Source: Paenibacillus_S sp043945595
Lineage (GTDB): Bacteria > Bacillota > Bacilli > Paenibacillales > NBRC-103111
DNA: 64,000 nt
Assembly (NCBI RefSeq): GCF_043945595.1
Contig: NZ_JBIFNP010000001.1
Span: forward strand, 558,001-622,000
Direction of reading: 5' to 3'
Of this stretch, positions 47,093 through 55,941 are shown piece after piece. Within the stretch, counting starts at the first letter, position 1, and every line of letters starts with the position of its first letter. The notes under the pieces are model-generated. The model made no database searches. It saw only the letters and a program-made list of their open reading frames with translations, and was not told where the DNA came from. The translations under genes and the position numbers were made by a program.

Positions 47093-48433
47093 ATGAATGA
47101 CAAAATTGTCATGCCGGTCTGGATGTTCGGCGTGTTCATCGTCATTATGAATACGACGATGTTTAACGTGTCCATCCCCGGCATTATTAATGATTTTCAC
47201 ATTACGGCCGATCTGGGCGCATGGATTATTTCCAGCTACTCGATCGGCTATGCACTGTCGACCGTTATTTACAGCAGGCTGTCCGACAGCGTGCCGATGC
47301 GCAGACTGCTGACGGTAGGGCTGTTGATTCTGGGACTATCTTCGGTGCTGGGCATCTTTGCCCGAGATTTTAATACGCTGTTAGCCGTGCGGATTCTGCA
47401 ATCGGCGGGAGCAGGGGCGATGGCCGGGCTGGGCTTGGTCATGGCGAGCCGGTACATCCCGTATGAACGCCGGGGGAGAGCTATTGCGATGATTTCGGCG
47501 GGCAGCGCGATGGCCTTCGGTTTCGGACCTATCGTCGGGGGCGTCATCAGCGAGTATTTCGGGTTCAACGGTTTATTTGCCGTCACCTGCTGCATTCTCG
47601 TTGTGCTTCCCGTGCTCCTTCGCCTGCTGCCTAAAGAAGAAGCGAAGCCGTTCAAGTTTGATGTCGTGGGGGCCGTGCTCATTATTCTAAACGCAGGCAC
47701 CCTTCTGATTGCGGTGATGCAGCGCTCTCTCGTCTGGTTCGCCGGAAGCCTGCTTTCGTTTGCGGTGCACGCCTGGCATTTGAAAAGAGCGAAGGAGACT
47801 TTCATCAACCCGGAGCTGCTGAGTAAAAAAGATTACCGGAAGCTGACGGCGATCGGATTCTGCGTCTTGGTGTTGAACCTGGGCAACCTGTTCCTTATGC
47901 CGCTCGCGCTGGCCAATCTGGCAGGCGAATCGGCGATAGCCATCGGGCTGACGATCGCGCCGGGTGCGATTTTATCGGCCTTTCTGACCCGGTTCGTGGG
48001 GCAGTGGATTGACCGCTACGGCAACGTGCGGTTTCTGCTGATCGGACACGCCGTATTGGCGGCCGTGCTGGCTTTGTTTTCTTTTGCCGTAGAGGCATCG
48101 CCTATCGTCATCCTGTGCGGGTATTTGTGCTTCTCTCCTTCGTTCTCGGCTACGTTGGCGTCGCTGAACAACGAGACGTCGCGCATCCTGCCGAAGCAGA
48201 TGATCGGCTCCGGCATGGGCTTGATGCAGCTGGTTCAATTTTTTGGCGGCTCCTTCTCCGTGGCGGTTTGCGGACTGATTCTGGCTATGCAGAAGAGTAT
48301 TCCGTTAGGCTTGGCCTATGAGAATGTGTACCGTGTGCTGCTTGCGGTATGCTTGGTTTCTCTCGGCATCCTGCTCTGGTATAAGCAGGCCGCAGCGAAG
48401 CAAACAGCAGATGCGCTCCCGACGGCCGGCTGA
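47093..48433 (+). CDS. MFS transporter, DHA2-like multidrug efflux
   Basis: 446 residues, about 12-14 hydrophobic segments. Motifs of drug:proton antiporters are present: NTTMFNVSIPGIINDF in TM1, SRLSDSVPMRRLL in loop 2-3, RILQSAGAGAMAGLGLVMASRYIP, and motif C (AFGFGPIVGGVISEYFGFNGLF) in TM5. The ribosome binding site is AAGGGAC. Frame intact; no linked regulator. It lies 27 bases upstream of IS copy 2, which has separated it from whatever followed. Substrate unknown. Confidence 0.9.
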   Translation: MNDKIVMPVWMFGVFIVIMNTTMFNVSIPGIINDFHITADLGAWIISSYSIGYALSTVIYSRLSDSVPMRRLLTVGLLILGLSSVLGIFARDFNTLLAVRILQSAGAGAMAGLGLVMASRYIPYERRGRAIAMISAGSAMAFGFGPIVGGVISEYFGFNGLFAVTCCILVVLPVLLRLLPKEEAKPFKFDVVGAVLIILNAGTLLIAVMQRSLVWFAGSLLSFAVHAWHLKRAKETFINPELLSKKDYRKLTAIGFCVLVLNLGNLFLMPLALANLAGESAIAIGLTIAPGAILSAFLTRFVGQWIDRYGNVRFLLIGHAVLAAVLALFSFAVEASPIVILCGYLCFSPSFSATLASLNNETSRILPKQMIGSGMGLMQLVQFFGGSFSVAVCGLILAMQKSIPLGLAYENVYRVLLAVCLVSLGILLWYKQAAAKQTADALPTAG

Positions 48434-48525
48434 TGGCTTGGGCATTGTTTAATCAATGGAAGGAAATAGAGGGTGTCCCATAAGTCATTAAATGACTGAG
48501 GGACGCCCTCTCATTTTGTACAACA

Positions 48526-48592
48526 AAAAGAAACCTACCTTTGGTAAAATGGAAGTACCACCCACCATTCACATAAAGGAGAGGTTTCTTTT
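48526..48592 (+). promoter_or_regulatory. RBS-sequestering hairpin of IS copy 2
   Basis: AAAAGAAACCTACCTTTGG (48526-48544) pairs with AAAGGAGAGGTTTCTTTT (48575-48592), enclosing the AAGGAG ribosome binding site of the transposase. It would form only in RNA started upstream of 48526. A promoter between the arms would make RNA that escapes it. Confidence 0.65.
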
Positions 48593-50159
48593 GTACATTC
48601 AATATACCATGGATCAACTTTGCCTGCCAATGGATTTAGAAGAGGACATTCCAGCAAACCACCTCGTTCGCGTTGTAAACACTGCCGTCAATCGTCTCGA
48701 CGACGCTATCTTCGACGCCGCTTACCCCGGAGGCGGACGAGATAGCTATCACCCCAAGATGTTAACCAAAGTCATCATTTATGCCTACACACAACGCATC
48801 TACTCCTCTCGCCAGATTGCCAAGGCTGTCCGTGAAAACATCATGTTTATGTGGATCGCAGGCAGGCAGCGCCCAGACTTTCGTACCATCAACCGCTTTC
48901 GTTCGGAACGAATGAAAACTGTACTGGAGACTGTGTTTACGGCCGTTCTTCAATTCCTCGCAGAGGAGAACTATGTGCAGTTGGAGCATTACTTTGTGGA
49001 CGGCACGAAGATCGAAGCCAATGCCAACCGCTATACGTTTGTTTGGGGAAAGGCTGTCGTGAAGCACAAGGCCAAGCTCCAGGAGAAAGTCCAGACCTTG
49101 TTCGCCGCCATTGAAGAAGCTGAGAGGCAAGAAGAAGGAGCACATGAGGGCAGGGATCTTCACGAGCTGGGAGAGTCATCTGCCATCACAAGTGAAAAGC
49201 TGGAACATGCCGTCAAGCAGTTGGAAGAGCGCCTGCAGGAGAAGCCTAAAGATAAACCGCTAAAGAAGGCGGTGCGTGCGCTCCGCAAGGACTTGCTTCC
49301 GCGGCTCCAAAAGTATGAGACACATGAGATCATCTTAGGAAATCGAAACAGCTACAGCAAAACGGACCATGACGCCACATTTATGCGAATGAAAGAAGAC
49401 CACATGCGAAATGGCCAGCTCAAGCCGGGTTACAACGTACAGATTGGCACTGAAAATCAATTCATTCTCGGCTACAGCGTTCACCAGCGGCCGACCGATA
49501 CGCGCTGCCTCATCCCTCATCTGGAGAAAATAAAATCACAGTTCGGCAAGCTGCCACACACCGTCATCGCTGATGCGGGCTATGGCGGTGAGGAGAATTA
49601 TGACTATTTGGAGCAGAACAAAGTCGAAGCCATTGTAAAGTACAGCACGTACCATCGCGAAAAAAGCAAGGCATGGCAAAAGGACATCAGTAAGATCGAC
49701 AACTGGACCTACAACAGCGAGCAAGACACGTGGACATGCGCAGCCGGACAACCGCTCCATTTTCGTCGGGTAAGTAAGGAAAAAACAGAAAGTGGGTATG
49801 AAATCGAACACAGGCATTACCGAAGCACCAGCTGTGAGGAATGCCCGCTGAAACCACAGTGTACGAAGGCCCAAGGTAACCGTGAGATCAAAGTCAGCAT
49901 GAAGTATTTGCGGCTAAAGGGCCAAGCAAGGCAAAAGCTCCGCAGTGAAGAGGGTTATGCCCTGGCAGTGAGGCGCATGATCGAGCCGGAGCCTGTGTTT
50001 GGTGATATGAAAAACAACAGAGGATTTAGAAGATTTCTGCTTCGTGGCTTACCAAAAGTAAGTCTGGAGGTCGGGTGGCTTTCCCTTGCCCACAATCTAC
50101 TTAAGAAAGCTGCAATAGATACCAAAAACCAAGGAGCTAAGCGAGAACAGATCGCATAG
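48591..50159 (+). CDS. IS1182-family transposase
   Basis: 522 residues if started at TTG 48591, which has AAGGAGAGG five bases upstream; an ATG follows six codons later, and an in-frame ATG at 48492 lies inside the tip hairpin and is unlikely. DDE-region motifs: HYFVDGTKIEANANRYTFVW, TVIADAGYGGEENYDYLEQ, a Cys-rich stretch CEECPLKPQCTKAQGN, and PVFGDMKNNRGFRRFLLRG near the end. The frame is intact, unlike copy 1, so this could be the active source of transposase for both. Confidence 0.92.
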   Translation: MYIQYTMDQLCLPMDLEEDIPANHLVRVVNTAVNRLDDAIFDAAYPGGGRDSYHPKMLTKVIIYAYTQRIYSSRQIAKAVRENIMFMWIAGRQRPDFRTINRFRSERMKTVLETVFTAVLQFLAEENYVQLEHYFVDGTKIEANANRYTFVWGKAVVKHKAKLQEKVQTLFAAIEEAERQEEGAHEGRDLHELGESSAITSEKLEHAVKQLEERLQEKPKDKPLKKAVRALRKDLLPRLQKYETHEIILGNRNSYSKTDHDATFMRMKEDHMRNGQLKPGYNVQIGTENQFILGYSVHQRPTDTRCLIPHLEKIKSQFGKLPHTVIADAGYGGEENYDYLEQNKVEAIVKYSTYHREKSKAWQKDISKIDNWTYNSEQDTWTCAAGQPLHFRRVSKEKTESGYEIEHRHYRSTSCEECPLKPQCTKAQGNREIKVSMKYLRLKGQARQKLRSEEGYALAVRRMIEPEPVFGDMKNNRGFRRFLLRGLPKVSLEVGWLSLAHNLLKKAAIDTKNQGAKREQIA

Positions 50160-50173
50160 CTCCTTGGTTTTTT
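50124..50173 (+). terminator. Transposase terminator overlapping its coding end (IS copy 2)
   Basis: AAAAACCAAGGAGCTA / TAGCTCCTTGGTTTTTT. The stop TAG at 50157-50159 is within the right arm. Confidence 0.88.
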
Positions 50174-50254
50174 CGAATGTCATCTTATTTTGTTCCAGAG
50201 GGTGTCTCCAAATTTACTTTTGGGACAGCCCCTTTTCTTTTTCACTAAAACAGC

Positions 50255-50283
50255 TTTACAATTTTAACTGATTAAAATATAAT
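50255..50283 (+). promoter_or_regulatory. Promoter of the ArsR/GyrB-ATPase fusion gene
   Basis: TTTACA (50255-50260), a 17-base spacer, TATAAT (50278-50283). It lies just outside the right end of IS copy 2 and 78 bases before the start codon. Confidence 0.82.
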
Positions 50284-50285
50284 AT

Positions 50286-50307
50286 ACGTAAACACGTAAT
50301 TACGTAA
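50286..50307. promoter_or_regulatory. Putative operator: ACGTAA direct repeats and 12-bp palindrome
   Basis: Three ACGTAA units at 50286, 50294 and 50302 (8-bp period). The last two form the perfect palindrome ACGTAATTACGT (50294-50305). It covers the expected transcription start, a position used by ArsR-type autorepressors. Confidence 0.65.
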
Positions 50308-50360
50308 TTGAATAATATTCATCCAAGCGTGTTATCTCATTCTATGAGGAGATGTGAGCC

Positions 50361-51479
50361 ATGGTGGAACGGGATTATGGAGCTGAATTGGATACACTGC
50401 AAACGCAGGTGAAGGAGCTCGACAAGCTTGTTCGTCAGATGATGGGCCTGGAAGTTGGCCTTTCCGAGGCAAGACGAACGAATCGGCAGGAGAAAGAACT
50501 GCTCTCGCAGGAAGAGACTTTCGAAGCATGCGCGATTTATTTCTCTGGCTACTACCGCAGCGGCGATGAGATTGTGCGCTGCGAGCCGCAGGAAAGACAT
50601 GCGAATGAGCTCCTTAGTCTGCAAAGGGACAAAGCAGCCAAAGTACTTTCTGCGTTAGGGCATAAGCAGCGTCTGGAGCTGCTTCTCGAGGTATGGCGCG
50701 AGCCGCTGACGGGTGCCGAACTAGTGGAACGGTTGAACATGGGAACGACCGGCCAGCTGTACCATCATTTGAAGGCTTTAACCGGAGCGGATCTGTTGAA
50801 GCAGGAAGAGCGGGGGGGACGTTATACGATTCCGGATCACCGCCGGTTTCCCATGCTGTTTCTGTTATCGGCGCTTTTGGATCTCATTGATACCAGCGAT
50901 TATATCGATATGTCGGAAGCACGCAACGAACCCCATAGTTATCTTGGTACACCAGCGAAGGAGGGATATGATCTTCATCAGCTTTTGTGGGCTGTCGTCA
51001 GCAATTGTATTGCTGAGCATCAGGCAGGCTACTGCACGGAGGTCGGGATTTATTTGCATGACGACGGCAGCGTAACGGTGGCGGATAACGGACGGGGCAT
51101 TCCGACCCGGCAGCTGCCGCAAACCGGTGCTCCCGCAGTGCAGTCCGTCATGACCAAATTGGATTTGTTCAACGACTCAAAGCATTCTTTTATTGCTCCC
51201 GGTGCTGAAAAAGGGATTAGTATCGCAGTGGTCAACGCTTTATCTCGAACCTTAAACGTAGAAATTCGCAGAGACGGGGGCATTTACCGGCAGGAATACC
51301 GGCACGGCATTCCCCAATCCGGACTGACGACCGTAGGTGAAACGAATGAGACCGGGACGTCCGTTACTTTCAAAGCCGAGCCGGAGCTGTTCCCTGGCAG
51401 ATTCAATCGGGAGGAAATTAACGCACGGACCCTGGAGCTGGTCGAGGCTTATCCCGGGCTTCGAATTAAAGTGCAATAG
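50361..51479 (+). CDS. ArsR-like winged helix fused to a GyrB-type GHKL ATPase domain
   Basis: 372 residues. Residues 1-75 are helical. Residues ~90-157 form an ArsR-type winged helix (KVLSALGHKQRLELLLEVW, LVERLNMGTTGQLYHHLKAL, wing ERGGRYTI). Residues ~203-372 follow the GyrB ATPase domain: SNCIAEHQAGYC, DDGSVTVADNGRGIPTRQ, GAPAVQSVMTKL, VVNALSRTLNVEIRRDG, TGTSVTF and YPGLRIKV. The catalytic Glu of the N-box (FEVVDN in gyrase) is Ala211 (WAVVSN), and GLHGVG is degenerate, while Asn215 and DNGRGIP remain. It may bind a nucleotide without efficient hydrolysis. There is no transducer or Toprim domain. Ribosome binding site GAGGAGAT; a promoter and an operator lie just upstream. Confidence 0.85.
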   Translation: MVERDYGAELDTLQTQVKELDKLVRQMMGLEVGLSEARRTNRQEKELLSQEETFEACAIYFSGYYRSGDEIVRCEPQERHANELLSLQRDKAAKVLSALGHKQRLELLLEVWREPLTGAELVERLNMGTTGQLYHHLKALTGADLLKQEERGGRYTIPDHRRFPMLFLLSALLDLIDTSDYIDMSEARNEPHSYLGTPAKEGYDLHQLLWAVVSNCIAEHQAGYCTEVGIYLHDDGSVTVADNGRGIPTRQLPQTGAPAVQSVMTKLDLFNDSKHSFIAPGAEKGISIAVVNALSRTLNVEIRRDGGIYRQEYRHGIPQSGLTTVGETNETGTSVTFKAEPELFPGRFNREEINARTLELVEAYPGLRIKVQ

Positions 51480-51500
51480 GAATCTCCCTCCAAAATGAGA

Positions 51501-51539
51501 AAAGCAGACAAAAGCTCGTACCGAGCCGTTGTCTGCTTT
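51501..51539 (+). terminator. Terminator after the fusion gene
   Basis: AAAGCAGACAA / TTGTCTGCTTT around a 17-base loop, followed by CATTTTT. Confidence 0.8.
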
Positions 51540-51544
51540 CATTT

Positions 51545-51655
51545 TTAAAATAAGTCTTTATTTTTCTTCACAAAAATCCATACCGCCACAAACATGCTTA
51601 TCATTAACAGATGCACGCCGATGAGCATTGTCCATATACCGAAGGAAGTTCCCAT
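51545..51655 (-). CDS. Small single-pass membrane protein (36 residues)
   Basis: ATG 51655 to TAA 51545-51547. The sequence MGTSFGIWTMLIGVHLLMIS followed by MFVAVWIFVKKNKDLF is one hydrophobic helix with a basic C-terminal end. AGGTGATT precedes the start. It lies alone between the fusion gene and the TetR gene. No family known; comparable small membrane proteins are often overlooked. Confidence 0.5.
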   Translation of the reverse strand: MGTSFGIWTMLIGVHLLMISMFVAVWIFVKKNKDLF

Positions 51656-51782
51656 GCTTAATCACCTGTTTCTTTATTATGTCCCCGGGATGTCATTAAG
51701 TCTACCGGATGGAGGAGAGGCTGTAACCAGCCAATTCCGCGGTTGTTATCCCATCCAATAACGGGGGAACTCGCTTGCTTTT

Positions 51783-52446
51783 TTACAGGCTTCGGTTAAA
51801 TTTCTCAACCACATGGTCGATAATCGGTCCGATTTTCGAATCGTCGACGAGCGCCATCTTGTCCGGCTTGAATAATTGAATTTTTTTTAAATGATAGTAA
51901 TCGTACAGAGCCTGCTGAATGGAAACCTGATTATAAATCAAATATTTCACGTTCGTGATCTCCCGCAGGAGCAGGTCGTCCTGAAGCAGAATGAACTTTT
52001 CGTTGATCTGATTGAAAATCCCTTTGCCTTTTCCATCCTGATAAAACTGCAGCGCCTGCTGCTCCCGTTTGTTTAAGGTGCTTTTCAGCGTGTCGTACAG
52101 CTCCGGATATACAATTTGCAGCTCTTTTAGAAACACATCGGTGAGCTTCCCTACGAGCGATATCGACTGCTCAAACAACTGCTGAAACCAAACTCCGAAC
52201 GATGCTTCATCGTCTTCCAGCGTCCGGTCACTCCAGCTTTTCTATAAAATCTACAAACATGCGTACAACGCCCTCTACCACATCCTCCTTGGAAGAAAAA
52301 TGCTTGTACATCGTGGCGCGGCTTACGTCCATATATTTGGCGATGTCGTCCATCTTCATTTGCTGAAAGCCCTCCTTCATGACGAAGGGGAGCAGTTTCT
52401 TTAGCAGCTTGTTCCTTGCCTTATCCTGTGGATTCTCTATTTGCAT
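51783..52446 (-). CDS. TetR family regulator (one frameshift)
   Basis: ~220 residues after correction. HTH: KARNKLLKKLLPFVMKEGFQQMKMDDIAKYMDVSRATMYKHFSSKEDVV. The first frame ends at FIEKLE; one extra G on the coding strand (CC at 52232-52233) separates it from SDRTLEDDEASFGVWFQQLF and the ligand domain, which ends PIIDHVVEKFNRSL. It is divergent from an MFS pump at 52661, and an inverted repeat at 52526-52553 is a likely operator. Probably senses the substrate of that pump. Confidence 0.84.
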
Positions 52447-52525
52447 ATGCGTCAGTCATCTCTGCAGACTCTCCCTTTTATTATACATAACCGCGAGGAG
52501 AATAAATACGTTTAATACAAAATAG

Positions 52526-52553
52526 ACAAAATACATATAAAATGTTTACTTTG
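52526..52553. promoter_or_regulatory. Inverted-repeat operator candidate, TetR / MFS
   Basis: ACAAAATACAT and ATGTTTACTTTGT form an imperfect palindrome across ATAAA in the divergent intergenic region. Confidence 0.5.
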
Positions 52554-52660
52554 TTTATATCCCGTGCTATTATCTATTCAGCCGCAGGAGAAAAAGGAGG
52601 AGACGCTATGGAGGTAAAGCCGGCTGAGGTAACAAATGCAGCAGCAAAAGGAGGCTTAAC

Positions 52661-53849
52661 ATGAATGTGAGATCCAGCATCGCTTTATTATGCTTGGCTG
52701 TAACCGCGACGTTCGGCACCATGATCGCAGCTCCTGCAGTCAAGCTGTTAGCTGTCGCTTTTCCCGATACGGATGCACTGCTCGTCCAGTGGGTGGTCAC
52801 CTTATCTTCTCTCTTTATTCTGCCCAGTTTATTTATGGCGGGGTATTTATCGAGAAGGTTCCCCCGCAAAAATATACTGATTGCCGGGCTGCTGCTTTAT
52901 CTGCTCGGCGGCGTAGGCCCCGCTCTTTCCGACTCGCTTTCCGTTATCTTTGTATTTCGGGCGGTTCTCGGTCTCGGTGTCGGACTTATTTCGCCAACGT
53001 TCAACTCCTTGATCGCCGAAAATTTTCAAGGTAAAGAGAGAGCGCGGATGAACGGCTTCGTTACTGCGATTAACGGTATCGGAGGGGCTGTCTTCTTATC
53101 CATCGGAGGGATGATTGCCGCCTTCGGCTGGCGGGCCGTATTTATTACCTACCTATATGCCGTCATTCTGCTCATTCTCGTTGTGTTATTTCTTCCTGCC
53201 TTTCCTCCCGTCCGGCATGAGCAGGATGCCAAAGCTTCCCGGAAGCTGCCGCCTTTCTTCTATGCGGTGGTGATCGCCGGGGGAACACATACGATGCTGT
53301 ATTTTCTCATCCCAACGAATCTGTCGCTGTATTTGGCGGATAACGGGATAGGCACCGTTTCTACCGTCGGTTACTTGTCCGCGCTTTCGCTCATCGGTAC
53401 TTTTGCTGCAGGCACGGCCCTGACGGTTATGGCGCGGCTGCTCGGAAGGCTGATGGTTCCCTTGGCCCTGCTGTTGATGTCTCTCGGTTTTTCGAGCCAT
53501 AGCTATGGCTCACGAGGTGTGGACGGCAGCCGCAGCAGTATGCCTGATCGGCTTTGCAGAAGGGGTGCTTTTTCCGGCTACGTTCAATAAAGCGGCTGAG
53601 GTGGTTCCAAGAGCCAGCCTGACGGCAGCCATTTCCCTGCTGCTTTCCTGTATCTATACCTTCCAATTCCTCAGTCCTTTATTTATGAAGGGAATCCAGC
53701 TGCTGTTTCATTTCCATTCTACGAGAGAAGTTTTTATGCTGGTTGCTTGTGGACTTGGCCTAGCCGCCATCGCATATTTGCCGTTGATGAGAACGAGAAA
53801 AACGCAGGAGCCGCAGGGCCCGCAAGCAGCAAGTCACTCAAGAGGATAA
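52661..53849 (+). CDS. MFS transporter (one frameshift)
   Basis: ~395 residues after correction, 12 TM helices. The DHA1 features are MIAAPAVKLLAVAFPDTDAL in TM1, GYLSRRFPRKNILI in loop 2-3, and RAVLGLGVGLISPTFNSLIAENFQG in TM4. One extra T in the run at 53488-53492 shifts the frame; the second frame continues RAIAMAHEVWTAAAAVCLIGF. The ribosome binding site is AAAGGAGG. It lies 19 bases before an aldehyde dehydrogenase gene on the same strand and opposite the TetR regulator, suggesting a regulated pump-plus-detoxification unit. Confidence 0.86.
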
Positions 53850-53868
53850 TAAGGAGGATGTTTTAGAC

Positions 53869-55293
53869 ATGATAAATATCGACCGGATTTATATCAATGG
53901 ACAATTCGTCAAGCCTGAGGGTACGGATGTACAAGAGCTGATCAATCCTTCAACCCGGGAGGCGATCGGCCGTGTGACGCTGGGCAATGAAGAAGACGCG
54001 AGGAAAGCGGTCGGCGCAGCCAAAGCTGCATTCGCTGCCTTCTCCCGAGCTACGGTGGACGAGCGAAGCCGCATGCTGAGCCGTCTGTACGAAGCGGTGA
54101 CTGCGCGATCGGACGCTTTGATCGAGGCGAACATAGAGGAATACGGCGCTCCCAAGCGGGCGGCCATAGGACGAGTGAAGCTGGCGGCACAGAACTTTCT
54201 GGATATGAAAGAGGCTTTGGAATCATTCGAATTTATTCAATATATCGGCAAGGCGAAGGTGGTTTCGGAGCCGGTTGGCATCGTCGGTATTATTACGCCA
54301 TGGAATGCAAGCTATTCGCAGATTACGGCCAAACTGGCTTCCGCCATCGCGGCCGGATGCCCGATTGTAATCAAACCGAGTGAGCTTAGCGCCATTCAGA
54401 CACAGCTGCTGACGGAATGCTTCCATGAGGCGGACCTGCCCCCAGGCGTCATTAATGTGGTCAACGGGCTCGGTCAGACGGTGGGTGCGGAAATGACCCG
54501 GCATCCCGACATAGCGCTAATTTCCTTCACGGGCTCCACGCGAGTCGGTAAGGAAATACGCAGAGGCGCTGTGGATACGATGAAGCGGGTGACGCTGGAA
54601 TTGGGCGGCAAATCGCCTAATATTATTTTGGATGATGCGGATATGGCGTCAGCGATTCCTAGAGCCGTCCAGCAATGCTTTATGAACAACGGTCAATCCT
54701 GCGTTGCCGGAACCCGGCTGATCGTTCCGGAGCATCGTCTGGAAGAAGTGAAGAAGCTGGCCAAGGAAGCCGCGCAATCCATGAAAGTCGGGAACCCGCA
54801 GGAAGAGGACACGGTGCTCGGTCCGAATCATCAACGAGAAGCAGTATAACCATGTTCAACGCTTGATCAGGTCCGGTATAGAGGAGGGCGCTGAATTGGT
54901 AACCGGAGGAGAAGGGCACCCGGAAGGGCTGGAACAAGGATATTTTGTAAAACCGACCATATTTGCACGGGCTGCGGAAGAGATGACAATCGCAAGAGAG
55001 GAAATATTGGTTCGGTTTTATGTATTCTGACCTACCGGACAGAAGATGAAGCCGTTGAAATAGCCAATCGGACGGACTATGGGTTAGGAGCTTATATCAG
55101 CTCCGCTAATGTCGAGAAAGCCAATGAGCTTGCTTCCCGTATTGCAGCAGGCGTTATTCTTATTAACGGGGCGGGGGTGGAAATGAAAGCTCCGTTCGGA
55201 GGCTTCAAGCAGTCAGGGCTCGGCAGGGAATATGGCGTTTACGGCTTGGAGGAGTGCTTGGAAACGAAAACGATCACAGGCTATGAACCATGA
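53869..55293 (+). CDS. Aldehyde dehydrogenase (two compensating frameshifts)
   Basis: NAD(P)-dependent aldehyde dehydrogenase, ~474 residues after correction. It starts DRIYINGQFVKPEGTD; the Rossmann region has GIITPWNASYSQI and FTGSTRVGKEI, the catalytic Glu is in LELGGKSPN and the nucleophile Cys in NNGQSCVAGTRL. One extra A at 54836-54837 breaks the frame before IINEKQYNHVQRLI; one missing T at 55007-55008 breaks it again before GSVLCILTYRTEDEA. The end is KAPFGGFKQSGLGREYG...ECLETKTITG. It is downstream of the MFS gene, probably one operon. Substrate unknown. Confidence 0.88.
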
Positions 55294-55311
55294 TAGATTC
55301 GTATGTATTAA

Positions 55312-55332
55312 GAGCAGGGCGACGCCCTGCTC
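55312..55332. terminator. Hairpin between convergent genes
   Basis: GAGCAGGGC-GAC-GCCCTGCTC, a perfect stem but without a strong T-tract, so termination is possible rather than certain. Confidence 0.5.
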
Positions 55333-55358
55333 AACCGCTCCGAATCGTCGGGATGCGG

Positions 55359-55700
55359 TTACAGCTTAGTAATAAATGCGAAAGTCGTTGTCAGGGACGT
55401 ATTTAAGCCATTATTGACGATGACTACCCAGTTGTTGCCTTGAGGGAAGCTCAATACGGTGTAAGGGAGACCACGGACATTCGACCAGCCTGCGCTGATG
55501 GTTTTTCGGCTGCCGGCGATAAATGTAAATCTAAAGATCGTGTTGGCCGGAACGACCCGCGTAAACTCGAATCTTTCAAATCCATTGCCTAAATCTACGG
55601 TGGCACGCGCTCTTTTACGAGAAGCGGCGACACTTTTAACCGTTTGATTTTTTTGGATTTCAAGCTTTTTGCCTGCTACGATCACCGTTTTTTTATTCAT
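55359..55700 (-). CDS. Hypothetical protein, beta-rich
   Basis: 113 residues from ATG 55700, which has AAAGGAGGATG upstream; an in-frame ATG at 55787 lacks such support. The sequence begins NKKTVIVAGKKLEIQKNQTV and is rich in alternating hydrophobic residues (FERFEFTRVVPANTIFRFTF, GNNWVVIVNNGLN), suggesting beta strands. No signal peptide or TM segment. No family recognised. Confidence 0.6.
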   Translation of the reverse strand: MNKKTVIVAGKKLEIQKNQTVKSVAASRKRARATVDLGNGFERFEFTRVVPANTIFRFTFIAGSRKTISAGWSNVRGLPYTVLSFPQGNNWVVIVNNGLNTSLTTTFAFITKL

Positions 55701-55941
55701 CAACCCATCCTCCTTTAATGGTAAATCTAGTAATAAGATATTGAGAGGATGAGAGATTGGATTGGACCATTGTATGGTTAATTTCATTATATTTGAGCGG
55801 CTTCAGCTTGGTAGGATAATTAGAACAAGGACACGTCCGTCATATCACCGCCATGACTGGCAGGTACGATTCATGTGCGAGTCTGGCACGGGACATCCGC
55901 GGTGAGTATAATTATAGAATGGAGCGGAGGAGTGAGAGGCG

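Larger units (their letters stand above)
48460..50241 (+). mobile_element. IS1182-family insertion sequence, copy 2 (intact)
   Basis: About 1.78 kb with 21-bp imperfect inverted repeats (48460-48480 and 50221-50241, four mismatches). It has one intact transposase gene. The 5' tip carries a hairpin (48468-48489 with 48491-48511). The two copies share ends and protein family but differ in sequence, so they are two related elements rather than recent duplicates. No target duplication is evident. Confidence 0.85.
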
